Shown here one piece after another: positions 1 through 10,699 of a DNA stretch of 64,000 bases (position 1 is its first letter; each line of letters begins with the position of its first letter). The stretch comes from Lingula anatina. Lineage: Eukaryota > Brachiopoda > Lingulata > Lingulida > Lingulidae. Location of the stretch: assembly GCF_001039355.2 (NCBI RefSeq), contig NW_019775801.1, positions 93,645 to 157,644 of the forward strand, in the 5' to 3' direction. Position numbers and translations under genes: made by a program. Under the pieces are notes generated by a model. It was given only the letters and a program-made list of their open reading frames with translations. It searched no databases and was not told where the DNA came from.

Positions 1-934
1 GGATTGAAGTTACCATCATGCCGTTGTTTACAATGAATATTTAAAAATTATCAAAATGTGTCAACCTACTCGCGCACATCTTTGATTTATATAGCACATG
101 AGGATCAAAACATTACTAGTATATGTACTGCATTACTAGTATATGTACGATTCACAATGTGCAATAATTAAAAAATGTATTTTCTAACACAATCCCTTTG
201 TTGTCATTTTTCAAAATGATAAAAAGATAGCCTTTTTACAGCGCGCTGTTAAGATACTAAGGGAAGGGGAGGATGGCATCATGCACAGACTACCTTTACA
301 CAAGGGGTTGAACTCCCTTGACGGAAGCAGGTGAAGTAGATTGATAATTCTGGTATTTTGTCTCCTTCAGACACAGAATGTTTAGAATATATACACGGAG
401 AAGCTACATGTACATCTCTTTGTTTTTTTCGTCCTAAATGTTCCCACAGCGTGTAAGTAACATGTGCTGAGCTTACTTACGCCCCGATTTTCGTGAGAAT
501 CGAGCGCCTCGCAAAAGAAAGAGAGAAACAATTTTTTTAATATCTTTCAACGTACAGTGTAACCCCGTCTTGGAAATTCGCCCCCTTCACTTGAGGACTC
601 TGATGTTAGCTGTTGTCGATTTTACTTTTAAATGAAAAGCGTAACAAATGGGATCGTCCTTTGCGTTCAAATCATAAACATATTTATTTAATTACTTAAG
701 ACATCTTTACATTTTATTTATCTCTGAAAATCTATCGAAAAGTCCATGTGTGACACTGGAAGAGAGTACTCTCGCTTTCTGACTCTCTCTCGCTCTCTGT
801 CTCATTATAATTATACTTCATTATTCTTGTTGGTGTTGCTGCTGTTGTAACAATTAAATTGCCCATTGCCGATAAATGATGAGTTCACACTCTACCTATG
901 TGCTGTGAGTTAATTGTTATCTGAAAATTTAACG
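1..934. other. non-coding stretch, nothing recognised
   Basis: AT-rich sequence without a long open frame or recognisable repeat. It contains a short imperfect CT-rich tract near 762-805. I see no gene here. Confidence 0.5.
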
Positions 935-1132
935 TTACACTGGACGGCGCCCTTTCTGCGTCTTTTATGCGACCATAACCTGGCATCGCTGTGGTCGTAG
1001 ACAGGAGGCATAAGCATCGCTTTGGTTGCGAATGAGTGCTCAATGATCGGCCAGTTGTCGGCACGTAAAATATTTTTTACTCTCAAACGGGGCCGTAGTA
1101 CAGGACGCAGAAAGGACGCCGTCCAGTGTAAT
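935..1132. mobile_element. short TIR transposon, family C, copy 1
   Basis: The element begins with ACACTGGACGGCG near 937 and ends with CGCCGTCCAGTGT near 1129, an inverted pair, with a second inverted stretch inside (TTTCTGCGTC against GACGCAGAAA). It is about 195 bp and non-coding. A close relative in the opposite orientation lies at 54339-54557, and decayed pieces lie at 14038-14200. This is the architecture of a non-autonomous DNA transposon; the superfamily is not determined. Confidence 0.75.
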
Positions 1133-1291
1133 GTTAAAATGTCAGTGTAGTAATGTAGTCAATAGTCAATGTAGTAATTTGCAAGCTATTGGAAAGTAGG
1201 TCAAGAGTTCACAAATAGGATATGCCATTCTTAGGGGAGATAGGATATGGCCTTTAGCATTTGCTCATTCTGCCAATTCCGAGAAGAAATA

Positions 1292-1651
1292 TCAGTATCT
1301 TTCATTGTGCTTAGTTAAAATAAATTCGAAGAAGTGCATTATCTTTCGTGTATCGCGCGTTTCTTCAGATGTAAGTAAATACAAAATATCGACAGAAAAC
1401 CTTAATCCCCTCTTGCGAATGCAATGTATCGTCTGCAGAGCATCTGCGTCCGCCACAACGCTGGATGCTTCGCGCTTCCCGGGAGCTGAACAGTTAACGC
1501 GGTCTGCAAAAATTTTAGGGAGAGCCAGATGAAATACAGAGGGATCGTGGCGTCTGTAAAGTTCTACATGGTGAAGCTGGAGATTTGGGCTAAATCCGCT
1601 CCTCTCTTCAAACGTTTGCAATATACACTGTCTTTTAGTGGCCTCATGCAA
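1292..1651 (-). other. open frame of 119 codons, coding status unclear
   Basis: A minus-strand frame of 119 codons stays open in a patch of higher GC than its surroundings, but overlapping plus-strand frames of 75 and 76 codons are also open, so low stop density may explain it. No motif, signal peptide or splice context was recognised. It could be a relic of a mobile-element ORF. Confidence 0.15.
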
Positions 1652-2042
1652 CCAAAATATTTTGCTGACATCTTAATGCCTCTCCCACTTCTGTCTCTCC
1701 CTAAAACAGTCCACACTAAAAAATCAATAATCGAATGGCAATTTTATACAGGCAATTGACCTACTTATATACCCATGCAGCTATCATCGAGTTTTATGGC
1801 CGTGGAGTGAAAACGTAATACACGTCTGTGATATAAAAGTTATTTCTAATTACATAATCTACAAACAGTGCGTGTAGATCAAAAGTGTTCCAATTTGTGA
1901 GCAAAAGAGGACTTCACTTTTTGAAAATAATGAAAAAATGGGAGACAAGCCAAAATCAGAAAATAATGCATTTTTCTCTTATTATATGCAAATTAAGTCC
2001 CCTCAAGTAATATAAGACTGGGTCGGAAGTGATGTTCATATC

Positions 2043-2216
2043 GGGGGCGTCTCGAGAGTCCGAAGGTTCATTGGTCCGAAAAGTGGTAACATTTTTATCG
2101 ATTTTTTAATCAAGGGTTAATTGGTCCGAAGGTTCTATAGTGAACATTCGGACCAATGAACCTTCGGACTATTGAACCTTCGGACTATCGAACCTTCGGA
2201 CTATCGCTACGGCCCC
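2043..2216 (+). mobile_element. 174-bp TIR transposon, family A, copy 1
   Basis: The 174-bp element runs from GGGGGCGTCTCG to GCTACGGCCCC and is flanked by the direct repeat gttcatatc at 2034-2042 and 2217-2225, a target-site duplication of 8-9 bp. Its subterminal parts consist of a 16-bp unit (AGTCCGAAGGTTCATT and variants) in inverted orientation at the two ends, one unit on the left and three on the right. A second copy, inverted, lies at 48803-48976. It has no coding capacity. An 8-9 bp duplication suggests hAT or Mutator-type mobilisation, which is inference. Confidence 0.85.
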
Positions 2217-2466
2217 GTTCATATCAAAGATTTGTAATGGTGATGATCGATCTTGATGGCCTTGATGATCTTGATGGTGATAAAAAAAAATTATCAAAGT
2301 TTTCAGTTGTCATCTGGCGACAAAGAAATTTTCTGCACTAACACAATCATTCCACGAGTGTTTGCGTGCGTATGTGCATGTGTGTGTGGCATCCGTACAA
2401 ACAAACATACTTGAAGTCAATGTATAACAAATGATAACAGATGTATAACAAATGGTAATGTTGGTG

Positions 2467-2551
2467 ATGTGTGTGTCTCTCTCTCCGTGTGTGTGTGTAT
2501 GTATGTGTGTGTGTGTGTGTGTGTTTGTGTGGGTGGGGGGGCGGGGGGGGG
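2467..2551. repeat. (GT)n microsatellite and G tract
   Basis: Interrupted GT dinucleotide run followed by a G-rich tract. The antisense open frame across it is pure repeat translation. Confidence 0.9.
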
Positions 2552-2939
2552 ACGGTAGGACCTTCTTAGGACTCCAAATGAGGGGAAAATCAATTTACAC
2601 AAAACACGGGATCTCTGTTCTTAGATTAATTTTTCGGTTTACACTCGCAGAAATTAAAAAATAACCCCAAATACAATGGAAATTTGCTCTTGGATAGAGG
2701 ATTTAGAATTTGAAATTATATATAATGTTCTGTAATATTCCTTTGGTATTTTGGCGCTTTGAGGCTTTAAAAACAAAACAAAACAGTTCCAAGTGTAATA
2801 ATCACAGAATTTAGAATCTTACACATTAAAAACACCAATATAAAGTTAGCTACAACAAGTTATCCTGGGGGGGGGGGGGGGTAAAGTCATGTCAAAGGTA
2901 GGTCTCGATTCCAAATATGTAACAGTGCGATCCTTAAAT

Positions 2940-3025
2940 ATGGTCTATGATTCATTATGGTCTTGCACGTTAACCACTACACAGACGAGCTGAGACTGCC
3001 ATCCCTCCAGTTTTTGTCTTATATA
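2940..3025 (-). repeat. possible tRNA-derived SINE fragment
   Basis: Read on the minus strand, the stretch contains TGTAGTGGTTAACGTGC, which resembles a tRNA A-box (pol III promoter). No B-box was found at the expected distance, so this is at best a fragment. Confidence 0.25.
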
Positions 3026-3130
3026 TGGCTCACCAGAAGGATTTCCATATACATTCATAATTCTATCATTTAACCGTATTATTGCATAAAGGTGGGACTT
3101 TCAAATGGCCGGACTGATATTACTGTCATA

Positions 3131-3300
3131 CCGGTCAAACGATGGAGGGATGAATTAGATGACTACTGGAAGTCTTGGAAGAAGAAACCTTGGCCAAACT
3201 GGAATTCTGAGGCTCAGGATAGGAAACGATGGAAAAAGCATGCTGAGGCCTTTGTCCAACAGTGGAACAATATAGGCTCTAAATGATGATGATGATGATG
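3131..3300 (+). mobile_element. 3' end of an RTE LINE, 5'-truncated copy
   Basis: The plus strand encodes the last 50 or so residues of the same RTE polyprotein found on the minus strand at 4962-5276 (shared motifs KRWRDE, KKPWPNWNSEAQDR, FVQQWNNIGSK). It ends in a TGA stop that is the first unit of a (TGA)n tail. It starts abruptly at the CCGGTCAAACG at 3131. It forms the outer part of the left arm of the inverted repeat around the N at 4124. Confidence 0.8.
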
Positions 3301-3380
3301 ACTCATAGGAAGTAAGGAAACATTTCAAAAATCTGATATTGAAATAAATGTTTACTGTTCAATAACTAAAAACGTTACAA

Positions 3381-3419
<39 letters not shown>

Positions 3420-4817
3420 TGTAAACCACTGCTCATTTGAATTGTATTTTTACTTATCTTTGTCAAGTATCATTATGCAAATGAGCACAAAAAGAAAGGA
3501 TTAAAAATTTAAGAGTCAAAACTAAGTCTTTTCAGTGCACAATGTGTGTCCACCTCCCCATCGAATGATTTATGTCTGGAGCGATTGCCGTGGTATAGAA
3601 TTCCTTTCTTCGATAAGCCATCATACTAACTAATTGAAATATACTGGTGGGGTGATTTCCCACTAAAAGGTAAAAAAAAGTTCACTCCTGATGTATAGTG
3701 TACTGCACTACTGATGCGTTTCAGCGCGGTTTACATACGCCTGGTTATTGTTGGTCCTGTGCAAACTGTGTGTTGACGCTCTTGCCTCCCTGGGGAGGAT
3801 ACAGCCCATCTAGCAAACAAACAATATCATTCTCGGCTTGACTAGGAGCTTTACCCCTGCTTCAACCCCAAAATGATTAGTGCAAAGCGGGGAGACAGCA
3901 GGTGCCGTTGATGAGTGAGTGGCAAGTCCTCGGACGGAGTCGAACCTACGTCTGTTACGGTTCTACTATGGTCCTCATATCAGATCAAACTCGTTCCCTT
4001 GGCTCTAAATTGTTTCCGAGAGGCTCTGTTCTGGTCCTACACCTGTGAATGTCCACATTGGCTTGATCAAACGGGTATCAGGACAATCCTTCCCCCCCCC
4101 CCCGACAATCCCGAGGGACGGTCNAACCGTCCCTCGGGATTGTCGGGGGGGGGGTTGTCCTGATACCCGTTTGATCAAGCCAATGTGGACATTCACAGGT
4201 GTAGGACCAGAACAGAGCCTCTCGGAAACAATTTAGAGCCAAGGGAACGAGTTTGATCTGAGGACCATAGTAGAACCGTAACAGACGTAGGTTCGACTCC
4301 GTCCGAGGACTTGCCACTCACTCATCAACGGCACCTGCTGTCTCCCCGCTTTGCACTAAGCATTTTGGGGTTGAAGCAGGGGTAAAGCTCCTAGTCAAGC
4401 CGAGAATGATATTGTTTGTTTGCTAGATGGGCTGTATCCTCCCCAGGGAGGCAAGAGCATCAACACACAGTTTGTATCAGGACCAACAATAACCAGGCGT
4501 ATGTAAACCGCGCTGAAACGCATCAGTAGTGAAGTACACTGTACATCAGGAATGAACTTTTTTTTACCTTTTAGTTGGAAATCACCCCACCAGTATATTT
4601 CAATTAGTTAGTATGATGGCTTATCGAAGAAAGGAATTCTATACCACGGCAATCGCTCCAGACATAAATCATTCGATGGGGAGGTGGACACACATTGTGC
4701 ACTGAAAAGACTTAGTTTTGACTCTTAAATTTTTAATCCTTTCTTTTTGTGCTCATTTGCATAATGATACTTGACAAAGATAAGTAAAAATACAATTCAA
4801 ATGAGCAGTGGTTTACA

Positions 4818-4859
<42 letters not shown>

Positions 4860-5118
4860 TTGTAACGTTTTTAGTTATTGAACAGTAAACATTTATTTCA
4901 TTATTTCAATATCAGATTTTTGAAATGTTTCCTTACTTCCTATGAGTCATCATCATCATCATCATTTAGAGCCTATATTGTTCCACTGTTGGACAAAGGC
5001 CTCAGCATGCTTTTTCCATTGTTTCCTATCCTGAGCCTCAGAATTCCAGTTTGGCCAAGGTTTCTTCTTCCAAGACTTCCAGTTGTCATCTGATTCATCC
5101 CTCCATCGTTTGACCGGC
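3131..5118. repeat. 2-kb inverted duplication centred on N at 4124
   Basis: Sequence from 3131 to 4123 reappears in reverse complement from 4125 to 5118 with a few substitutions and small indels. The arms include the RTE 3' end, an (AAT)n/(ATT)n tract (about 3380-3418 and 4818-4860), a stretch with a tRNA B-box-like GGTTCGACTCC (minus strand in the left arm, plus strand in the right), and a C-rich/G-rich centre. The symmetry axis falls on the single N. This fits either a real palindrome or a misassembly that joined two overlapping contig ends in opposite orientation. Confidence 0.9.
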
Positions 5119-5276
5119 CTTCCTCTTTTTCTTTGTCCATACCTTGGGGTCCATTCTGTAAGCCTGATTGTCCACCTATTGTCCTTCATTCTTTTGACAT
5201 GTCCTGCCCACCTCCATTTCATTTCTTTAACTGTGAGCAGTACGTCCTTAACTTTGGTCTGTTCACGTAACCACAC
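4962..5276 (-). pseudogene. RTE C-terminal segment
   Basis: The frame holds the post-RT region of RTE elements: WAGHVKRMKDNRW, then RGRPVKRWRDE, then a Trp/Lys-rich end (KSWKKKPWPNW) and GSK. The stop is a TGA that begins the TGA-repeat tail. The related minus-strand piece at 23603-23970 and the truncated copy at 3131-3300 cover the same region. Confidence 0.85.
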
Positions 5277-5460
5277 AGAACAACATAATGTTCAACATAA
5301 TTCTTTCCATCTTTCTCTGAGCTACTTGTAGCTTGTGTTCCATGGAGGCATTCAGTGCCCAGGTCTCTGAACCATAGGTGATTGCCGGCAGCACACAAGC
5401 ATTGAACACTTTCTTTTTCAGGCAGGTAGGGAGGTTGCTCTTGAAGATGTCATTGTGCTT

Positions 5461-6285
5461 CTAATATGCTGCCCATCCTGCTTTTATCCTTTGTTGGATT
5501 TCTTTCTCCAGTGTTCGATCACTAAGGCTGAACCGTTGCCCAAGGTATATATACTCTTCCACTGCTTCTATCTCTTTGGTGTTGACTTTCACTGTGCAAG
5601 GGGTGGTTAGTGCTCCAAACATCACCTTTGTCTTGCTGGTGTTCATCTTTAGCCCACTTTTTGCGCTTACATCTGCTAACGCCTGTAGCATTTCTCTGAG
5701 GTCTTTTGCATCATCTGCTACTATTATGATGTCGTCTGCAAACCTAAGGTGATTGAGCCTGGTACCGTCTATGTTTATGCCCTTGTCCTGCCAGTCTAGA
5801 TCCCTGAATATACGTTCCAATGCTGCTGTGAACAGTTTAGGAGAGATTGTATCTCCTTGGCGTACACCTTTCTTGATCCTGATCTTGTTGGTGGTCTTGT
5901 GTAGTTTGACTGTTACAGAGCTATCGGCGTATATGTCTCTGAGGACGTCTACGTATCCATCTTCGATCCTTAGATCTTGCAGGGATACCAGTATATACTG
6001 GGTTTCTACTGAGTCGAAGGCTTTTCCATAATCAACGAATGCTACACATAGTGGAATGTTATACTCGAGACATTTCTCTTTGAGCTGGTTGACAGTGTGC
6101 ATATGATCAGTAGTGGTGTACTGGCCTCTGAAACCTGCTTGTTCCTTTGGCTGCGCTTCATCTAGTTGTCTTGTTAGCCTTTCGGTCAATATTTTGGTGT
6201 AAATCTTGTACAAATTAGAAAGTAGGCAGATGGGTCTGTAATTCTTGATGTCTTTCCTATTGCCCTTTTTGAACATTATGATCAT
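5461..6285 (-). pseudogene. RTE reverse transcriptase core
   Basis: The 274-codon frame contains the RT blocks in order: KNYRPICLLSNLYKI, EQAGFRGQYTTTDH, VAFVDYGKAFDSV (first catalytic Asp region), KGVRQGDTISPKLFTA and HLRFADDIIIV, where FADD carries the two catalytic aspartates. GVRQGDTISPKLFT is typical of RTE. The start lies inside the element, not at a natural initiation codon. Beyond 5461 the reading continues in another frame (4962-5276), so a frameshift interrupts the ORF. Confidence 0.9.
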
Positions 6286-6446
6286 GTTGGCGTTCTTCCA
6301 TGCTACAGGAATTTCCTTCAGATGTAAGCACTTTGTGAAGAGCCTGGCTAATTCCTAAGATAGGATATCTCCTCCTGCTTTTACCATTTCTGCTTTGATG
6401 TTGTCATTTCCTGCTGCCTTTCCGTTCTTCATTTTCTGGACTGATG

Positions 6447-6902
6447 TTATGCTGGTAGATCGCATGCCTTTGTTGAGATTTCTATTCCCTTGTTGCTGTC
6501 ATACAACTCTCTATAGAATTCTTCTACTCGTTCTAATATCTGGTCTTGTGTGGTGAGCTCATTTTCATCTTTGTCTAGAAGAGTCAGCATTCTATCCTGC
6601 CCTAGTTGAAAGGATCTCTTTGCTCTTTTCATGCTCTTTCCATTTTCGATGGTCTCTGCTATCTTCTTCATATTATGCTTCCTGATGTCTTCCCTTGCCT
6701 TCTTCTTGATGGTCTTATCCAGTTCTGCATATTCGATGTTGTTTCTGATGTCCCTGTTGTTGTTTACCTCCGTTTTCTTCATCATCCGTCTTTTCTTCAT
6801 GAGAATCCTCGTTTCTGTTGAGAGCTTTGAGTCCTTCATTTTACTGGCCGGTGCGACTTCTGATGCACATTCTAGGATGGTGGTCGTTATTCTATCGTTC
6901 AT
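6447..6902 (-). pseudogene. RTE linker region between endonuclease and RT
   Basis: A highly charged Lys/Arg/Glu-rich frame of 151 codons (motifs KKRRMMKKTE, KKKAREDIRKHN, ERVEEFYRELYDS). Regions of this composition separate endonuclease and RT in RTE ORFs, and YRELYDS resembles the usual stretch just before the RT. It is separated from both neighbours by frameshifts or stops. Confidence 0.7.
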
Positions 6903-6979
6903 TTCATCTACTCCATCTTCACCTTCTAGCTCTAGTGCACTGAATCTGTTTGTTAGGAGGATTTGGAACTCTTCTTTCT

Positions 6980-7486
6980 TTATGACCAGTTGCTCGATAC
7001 TAGGTCTCTTTGATGGATTTGACAGGCATTTCTGTCTGTCCTTCCTTCTACTTCTTCATCTGGTCTGCTTGATGTTGGTGCATATACCTGAATGAGTTTC
7101 ATTGAGAATCTCTGATTCACTTTGAGCTTGACTGTAGCCACCCTTGCGCTAATTTGCTTTACCTCGATGATGTTCTTGCTTAGCGCCTTGTGTATCAGAA
7201 ATCCAACTGCTTGTTGGCCATTTGAAGCGTTTGTATGGTACAATATATGTCGGCTATTCAAGGTAATTAAGCGTTCTTCCGCTCGCCTAATTTCTGACAA
7301 GCCTATCACATGCCATTTAACTCCGGTGTCCTGGAGTTCAGTTTCCAATTCTGCAAGTCTTTCATTGTTCTTCAGAGTTCTAATGTTGTAAGTAATGATG
7401 TTGAAATTTTTCACTGGTCTTGATGTTCGGTGATCCTTGCTGCCCCAGAGATTCTTAGCACCTCTGCTGGTCTGAACCAGGATCAC
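6980..7486 (-). pseudogene. RTE endonuclease domain fragment (AP-endonuclease type)
   Basis: The frame reads from ITYNIRTL through HVIGLSEIRR to LIQVYAPTS, the conserved stations of the apurinic/apyrimidinic-type endonuclease that nicks target DNA for target-primed reverse transcription. The N-terminal part is open but the frame is lost before the catalytic SDH-containing end, so the domain is incomplete. It is the 5' part of the RTE element that continues downstream on the same strand. Confidence 0.8.
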
Positions 7487-7689
7487 CTCCTAAGTTCAGG
7501 GCGTTTGTGCGGCAGGGTACTGGAGGCCGTGTGTTTGTTGGTCGTTTCATGCTGGATTTTAGGCCTACTCATCCCACGCTGGCCATTGCGGGTTGGGAGA
7601 GGGTGTTGAAGTTGGCAGAACCATTCCTAGGCAAACTTGTGTGAACACACTAAAGAGCTTTGCCTGCCCTATGTTTGTATACGGTTTTC

Positions 7690-7945
7690 CTCCGCTAGCC
7701 TTATGATCCGGCTGGATTTTTGCTACTAAGGCAGTAGGGTTTTTTTTGTGTAGAGTAATCCTAACTCCTAGACAGGTTGCTGTTCAAAGTTTACGGGTCC
7801 TGACCCCCCGCATGATACAGGTAGTACTGGTTTTACATGTTTACCAGAATGATAAGTCGCGGCTACAGGATTTGAACCCGGGACCCCTCACCAAAGCGAC
7901 CCAATCAAGCGTGCTAACCACTAGGCCATCACACATAATGGTCAT
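7690..7945 (-). repeat. tRNA-derived SINE
   Basis: On the minus strand, GATGGCCTAGTGGTTAGCA (A-box, near 7937-7918) is followed by GGGTTCAAATCC (B-box, near 7880-7869). Spacing and sequence match an internal pol III promoter from a tRNA, although the extended middle does not fold as a normal tRNA gene. The non-tRNA body runs toward lower coordinates and abuts the 5' side of the RTE element, so it may be a SINE inserted there or a tRNA-like 5' leader of the RTE. Confidence 0.7.
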
Positions 7946-7949
7946 TAAT

Positions 7950-8135
7950 TGAGTAGTACATGTATTAATTGCTGTGTGTTAGAAAAAAGCCAAAAAATCA
8001 AACACAGAGCTTTAAAACCCTAACACGAAAAAGACATCATCGATGGTGTGAGCAACAATTTATATCTGGAGGATAACACGCGGATTACACGCATGCTTCC
8101 TCTAGATATGTATTATTGGGGTTATACATACCTTT

Positions 8136-8166
<31 letters not shown>

Positions 8167-8440
8167 TATTCCTCCAAAAACTATGCTTGGCAACCTGACT
8201 ATAATGTTTTATCTTCATTCAGGCCTAATTATTAACTATGCAAGTATGCATTGCACTATAAAGTTACTATTTCTATTAGGTATCACTAATTCTTTAAATT
8301 ATTTCTTTTATCAACTATAAAAACAAGTTCATTAAAAAATGAATTATTTGTAAGTTGGTGTTCGGATGACGCATCAATCCTTGTTTTATCTATTGGTGAA
8401 GCCGTCCATCAATTAGAATGCTAGATGTGGCCTTAATCCT
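7950..8440. other. AT-rich flank, nothing recognised
   Basis: Contains an A23 run near 8141-8165. No coding signal was seen. It ends at the TATA box of the secreted peptide gene. Confidence 0.4.
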
Positions 8441-8442
8441 GG

Positions 8443-8449
8443 TATAAAT
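8443..8449 (+). promoter_or_regulatory. TATA box and probable 5'UTR exon of the peptide gene
   Basis: TATAAAT sits 30 bp before a plausible start site near 8473. A splice donor follows at 8503 (ATAAG|GTTAGT), giving a 5'UTR exon of about 30 nt that could join the acceptor TTTTTCAG at 9010, just before the first coding exon. No other TATA-like site this well placed was seen nearby. Transcription here is inference. Confidence 0.4.
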
Positions 8450-9015
8450 CAGAGCGTCTAACTGCATTAGGGATTTTCCTATTTCCGAACCAGCGCCATA
8501 AGGTTAGTCTCGGTCTTGCAATCTCTTGCAATTATTTGCAGTAAGTTATTGTATTTAAAGTATTTTTATTAAAATAATGATCTCAGCATATGCATTTATT
8601 GCATCCATTGGCACCGGACAAGAATAATTCAAACCTCATCAATATCTACCAGTTTATTCATTGATGTAGCAACTCATGTATAACGCCGTATCGTGTTACT
8701 TTTAGACAAGTCATAGTTCATTGAAATTGGAATGTATTGCAAAGAGTTATTCATTTGGTTCCTACAGTGTGTTCTGGTTATGATGCAATAACCAGCTGGG
8801 GAATTGTCGCAAACACCGTTGATTTCTTTGAAAGTGCCTTTACAGTCTGTTTGTTGTCCCCGATGTCACTCTCATTTCAATTTTTATATCATTCTTTTCC
8901 ACGTGCAGGTTATAGTGTTTCATGTATAGAATGTGGAACTAGAAGAATTGTCATTGCTGTACGTTTATCTCTCAGAGATATATTGTAACTCAGTGTGTTA
9001 TGTTTTTCAGATTTC

Positions 9016-9100
9016 ATGATGAAGCCATTTTACCTGACTTTTTTGCTCTGCGTGGTGATGATTTTCGCTGTCCTTGGGGGAACTTTTGCCTTCTACGAAT
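9016..9100 (+). CDS. secreted cysteine-rich peptide, exon with signal peptide
   Basis: The exon follows an acceptor (TTTTTCAG, ending at 9010) and five 5'UTR bases, then two adjacent ATG codons. It encodes 28 residues: two Met, one Lys, a long hydrophobic core (LTFLLCVVMIFAVLGG) and small residues before TFAF, a classic secretory signal peptide with cleavage likely near TFA or GGT. It ends after one base of the next codon at a consensus donor (GTAAGT at 9101). It joins in phase to 17019-17073 and then 21807-21960, giving a 97-residue precursor. Confidence 0.75.
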
Positions 9101-9317
9101 GTAAGTTATATACACTTTTCCATTTCCCAGTCCAGTAGATCCTTCAACATTAAGTGATTGGACACAACTTTTCTAGTCATTTGGGATTTTCGGAAAAAAC
9201 GCGTTGTAGGGTATGTGAAGGGCTCTACTCTCAGCTAGACGAGATTTCTTGGCTTCGAGGAAAACACTATTAAGGCCTCCATCAGCGATGGATGTTTCTG
9301 CATAATTAAACTAATAT

Positions 9318-9770
9318 TATGATAATAATAATTTATTGAGCATTAAAATGTGTTCAGTTACATTTTACAAGCTCTCTAAACTACAGTTTTACATAAATTG
9401 TGCATGTAAGCTTAAATAAGTATAACTACTTTAGATCATTCAAATACCAAAATACATATAAGCTAACTACTTCATACATATAGCTCACAATAGTAAGACA
9501 ATTTTTTAATACTGGATATAGTATTTTGTACAATATGCATTTGCTACTTAGGCATAACTGCCTGTATAAACTTGGCCACTGCTGATGCACTTGCATGACA
9601 CTGCGGATTGAGAATTTGTATTATTTTGCTATCATCATCAGTGCCTGATAGACCAGAGAATAGTGACAGGGAATCAAACATTTTTTTACGCTCACGTTGA
9701 TGCTGAGTGCAGATCAGGAGAAAGTGCTTTTTATTATTTGCTCGGCTGTAAAATTACTCAATTTTGGTCG
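9318..9770 (-). mobile_element. 3' end of a LINE (CR1/Jockey-like), decayed
   Basis: On the minus strand, the region at about 9750-9560 translates to NKKHFLLICTQHQRERKKMF and onward through a Cys/His-containing segment. This resembles the conserved 'HFLLxC' C-terminal region after the RT in CR1/Jockey-group LINEs. The run of TAA/ATT units at about 9316-9332 would be its 3' tail. There is no intact ORF. Confidence 0.5.
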
Positions 9771-10092
9771 TGGTCTATTTCTCTCAATAGTTTTATACTC
9801 GACCCTTAAACTGCAGTTTGATGCTTGGATTTACGACACGAAACGTTACGTCAGTTGAAAGAAAAAAGATTTTTTGTTCAGCAAACAATGGTTTGCAAGT
9901 GGAATAAACCGAAATCAAGGAAGTTGAACTCCCAAACCGAAAATATGTTAAGTAGCAATACCCAAAACAACCTACACGTTGTTTTCATATATACATAGTA
10001 TGCTTTACATTGGGTATTTTTCACTTAAATATACCAAATAACTGACCAACAGTCACAATGGGACAGTTTGAAAGATGGTGTACACAGTGTCC

Positions 10093-10350
10093 AACAGGGG
10101 CGGCTCCATGATTTTTGAAGGGGGGGCGTTTATTTTTTTTAGGAATTGACAGGCCTCGGATTGAGAGGCCGAAGCTTGACGTTAGGTTCGGGGCACGCTC
10201 GAGGGCTCTGAAAAAAATTGGTGTTTTGGAGAGCTTATAGCGCCCTTTGGTATCGCTTAGAACTATGATTCAGCTAGAAGTTTTTTGGTGCCTTTTTATC
10301 AGAAATCGAAGGGGGTCAGGAGCCCCAGACCCCCCCCCCCCCAAATCCAC
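10093..10350 (+). mobile_element. one end of a CAGGGGCGG-type DNA transposon
   Basis: CAGGGGCGGCTCCATG at 10093 has the same style of terminus as the elements at 44368 and 51706, and the sequence following it has the G-rich subterminal region common to such elements. The matching right end was not found, so this copy is truncated, probably near the C tract at 10330-10343. Confidence 0.4.
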
Positions 10351-10699
10351 CACACACTATTGGTCAAAAATGGAATCGACATTTCGATTTACCCTATCAA
10401 TAATAGCAAGAAAATCCGTAGAGATATTTGGGATGCTTTTTGGTAGAGTGTGTGCAGGGAAATGTCGTCTAATGTGCCGGCTGCAGGTCAGTCCGTGTTT
10501 GGGGTGCATTCCTTGCCTATTGTTTTTGAAGATCTTTCATTCCAAAACAGAGCGTTAATGGGACCAATTGCCGTAACATTCTCAACAGATACTTCACTCC
10601 GTATGCAAAACGTGAATTCATGGATGAATACACGCTTCATCATGACAATATCAGGAGAGAGTGCGAAGCAACATTCATTGTTCCCCAACACCTCTGTCT

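Larger units (their letters stand above)
4945..7490 (-). mobile_element. RTE-clade non-LTR retrotransposon, nearly full length, broken
   Basis: Read on the minus strand, the element has an endonuclease-like segment (7486-6980), a linker (6902-6447), a reverse transcriptase (6285-5461) and a C-terminal segment (5276-4962), in that order, followed by a (TGA)n tail at about 4944-4962. Order and motifs match the RTE clade, whose members have one ORF, a very short 3'UTR and a short-repeat tail. The segments lie in different frames with stops between them, so the copy is dead. A truncated relative lies at 23603-23970. Confidence 0.9.

Noticed and set aside
2417-2602. Minus-strand frame of 61 codons rich in Thr-His
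   Set aside because: It is the translation of the GT microsatellite.
4280-4320. tRNA gene suggested by GGTTCGACTCC in both arms of the inverted repeat
   Set aside because: No matching A-box or acceptor stem at the correct distance.
5753-6031. Plus-strand 92-codon frame
   Set aside because: Antisense shadow of the RTE reverse transcriptase.
6606-7391. Plus-strand hydrophobic frames of 71-154 codons
   Set aside because: They are antisense shadows of the RTE endonuclease and linker region.
7861-7940. Functional tRNA gene
   Set aside because: A- and B-boxes are present, but the interval between them is too long for a tRNA and no cloverleaf could be drawn; it fits a tRNA-derived SINE.
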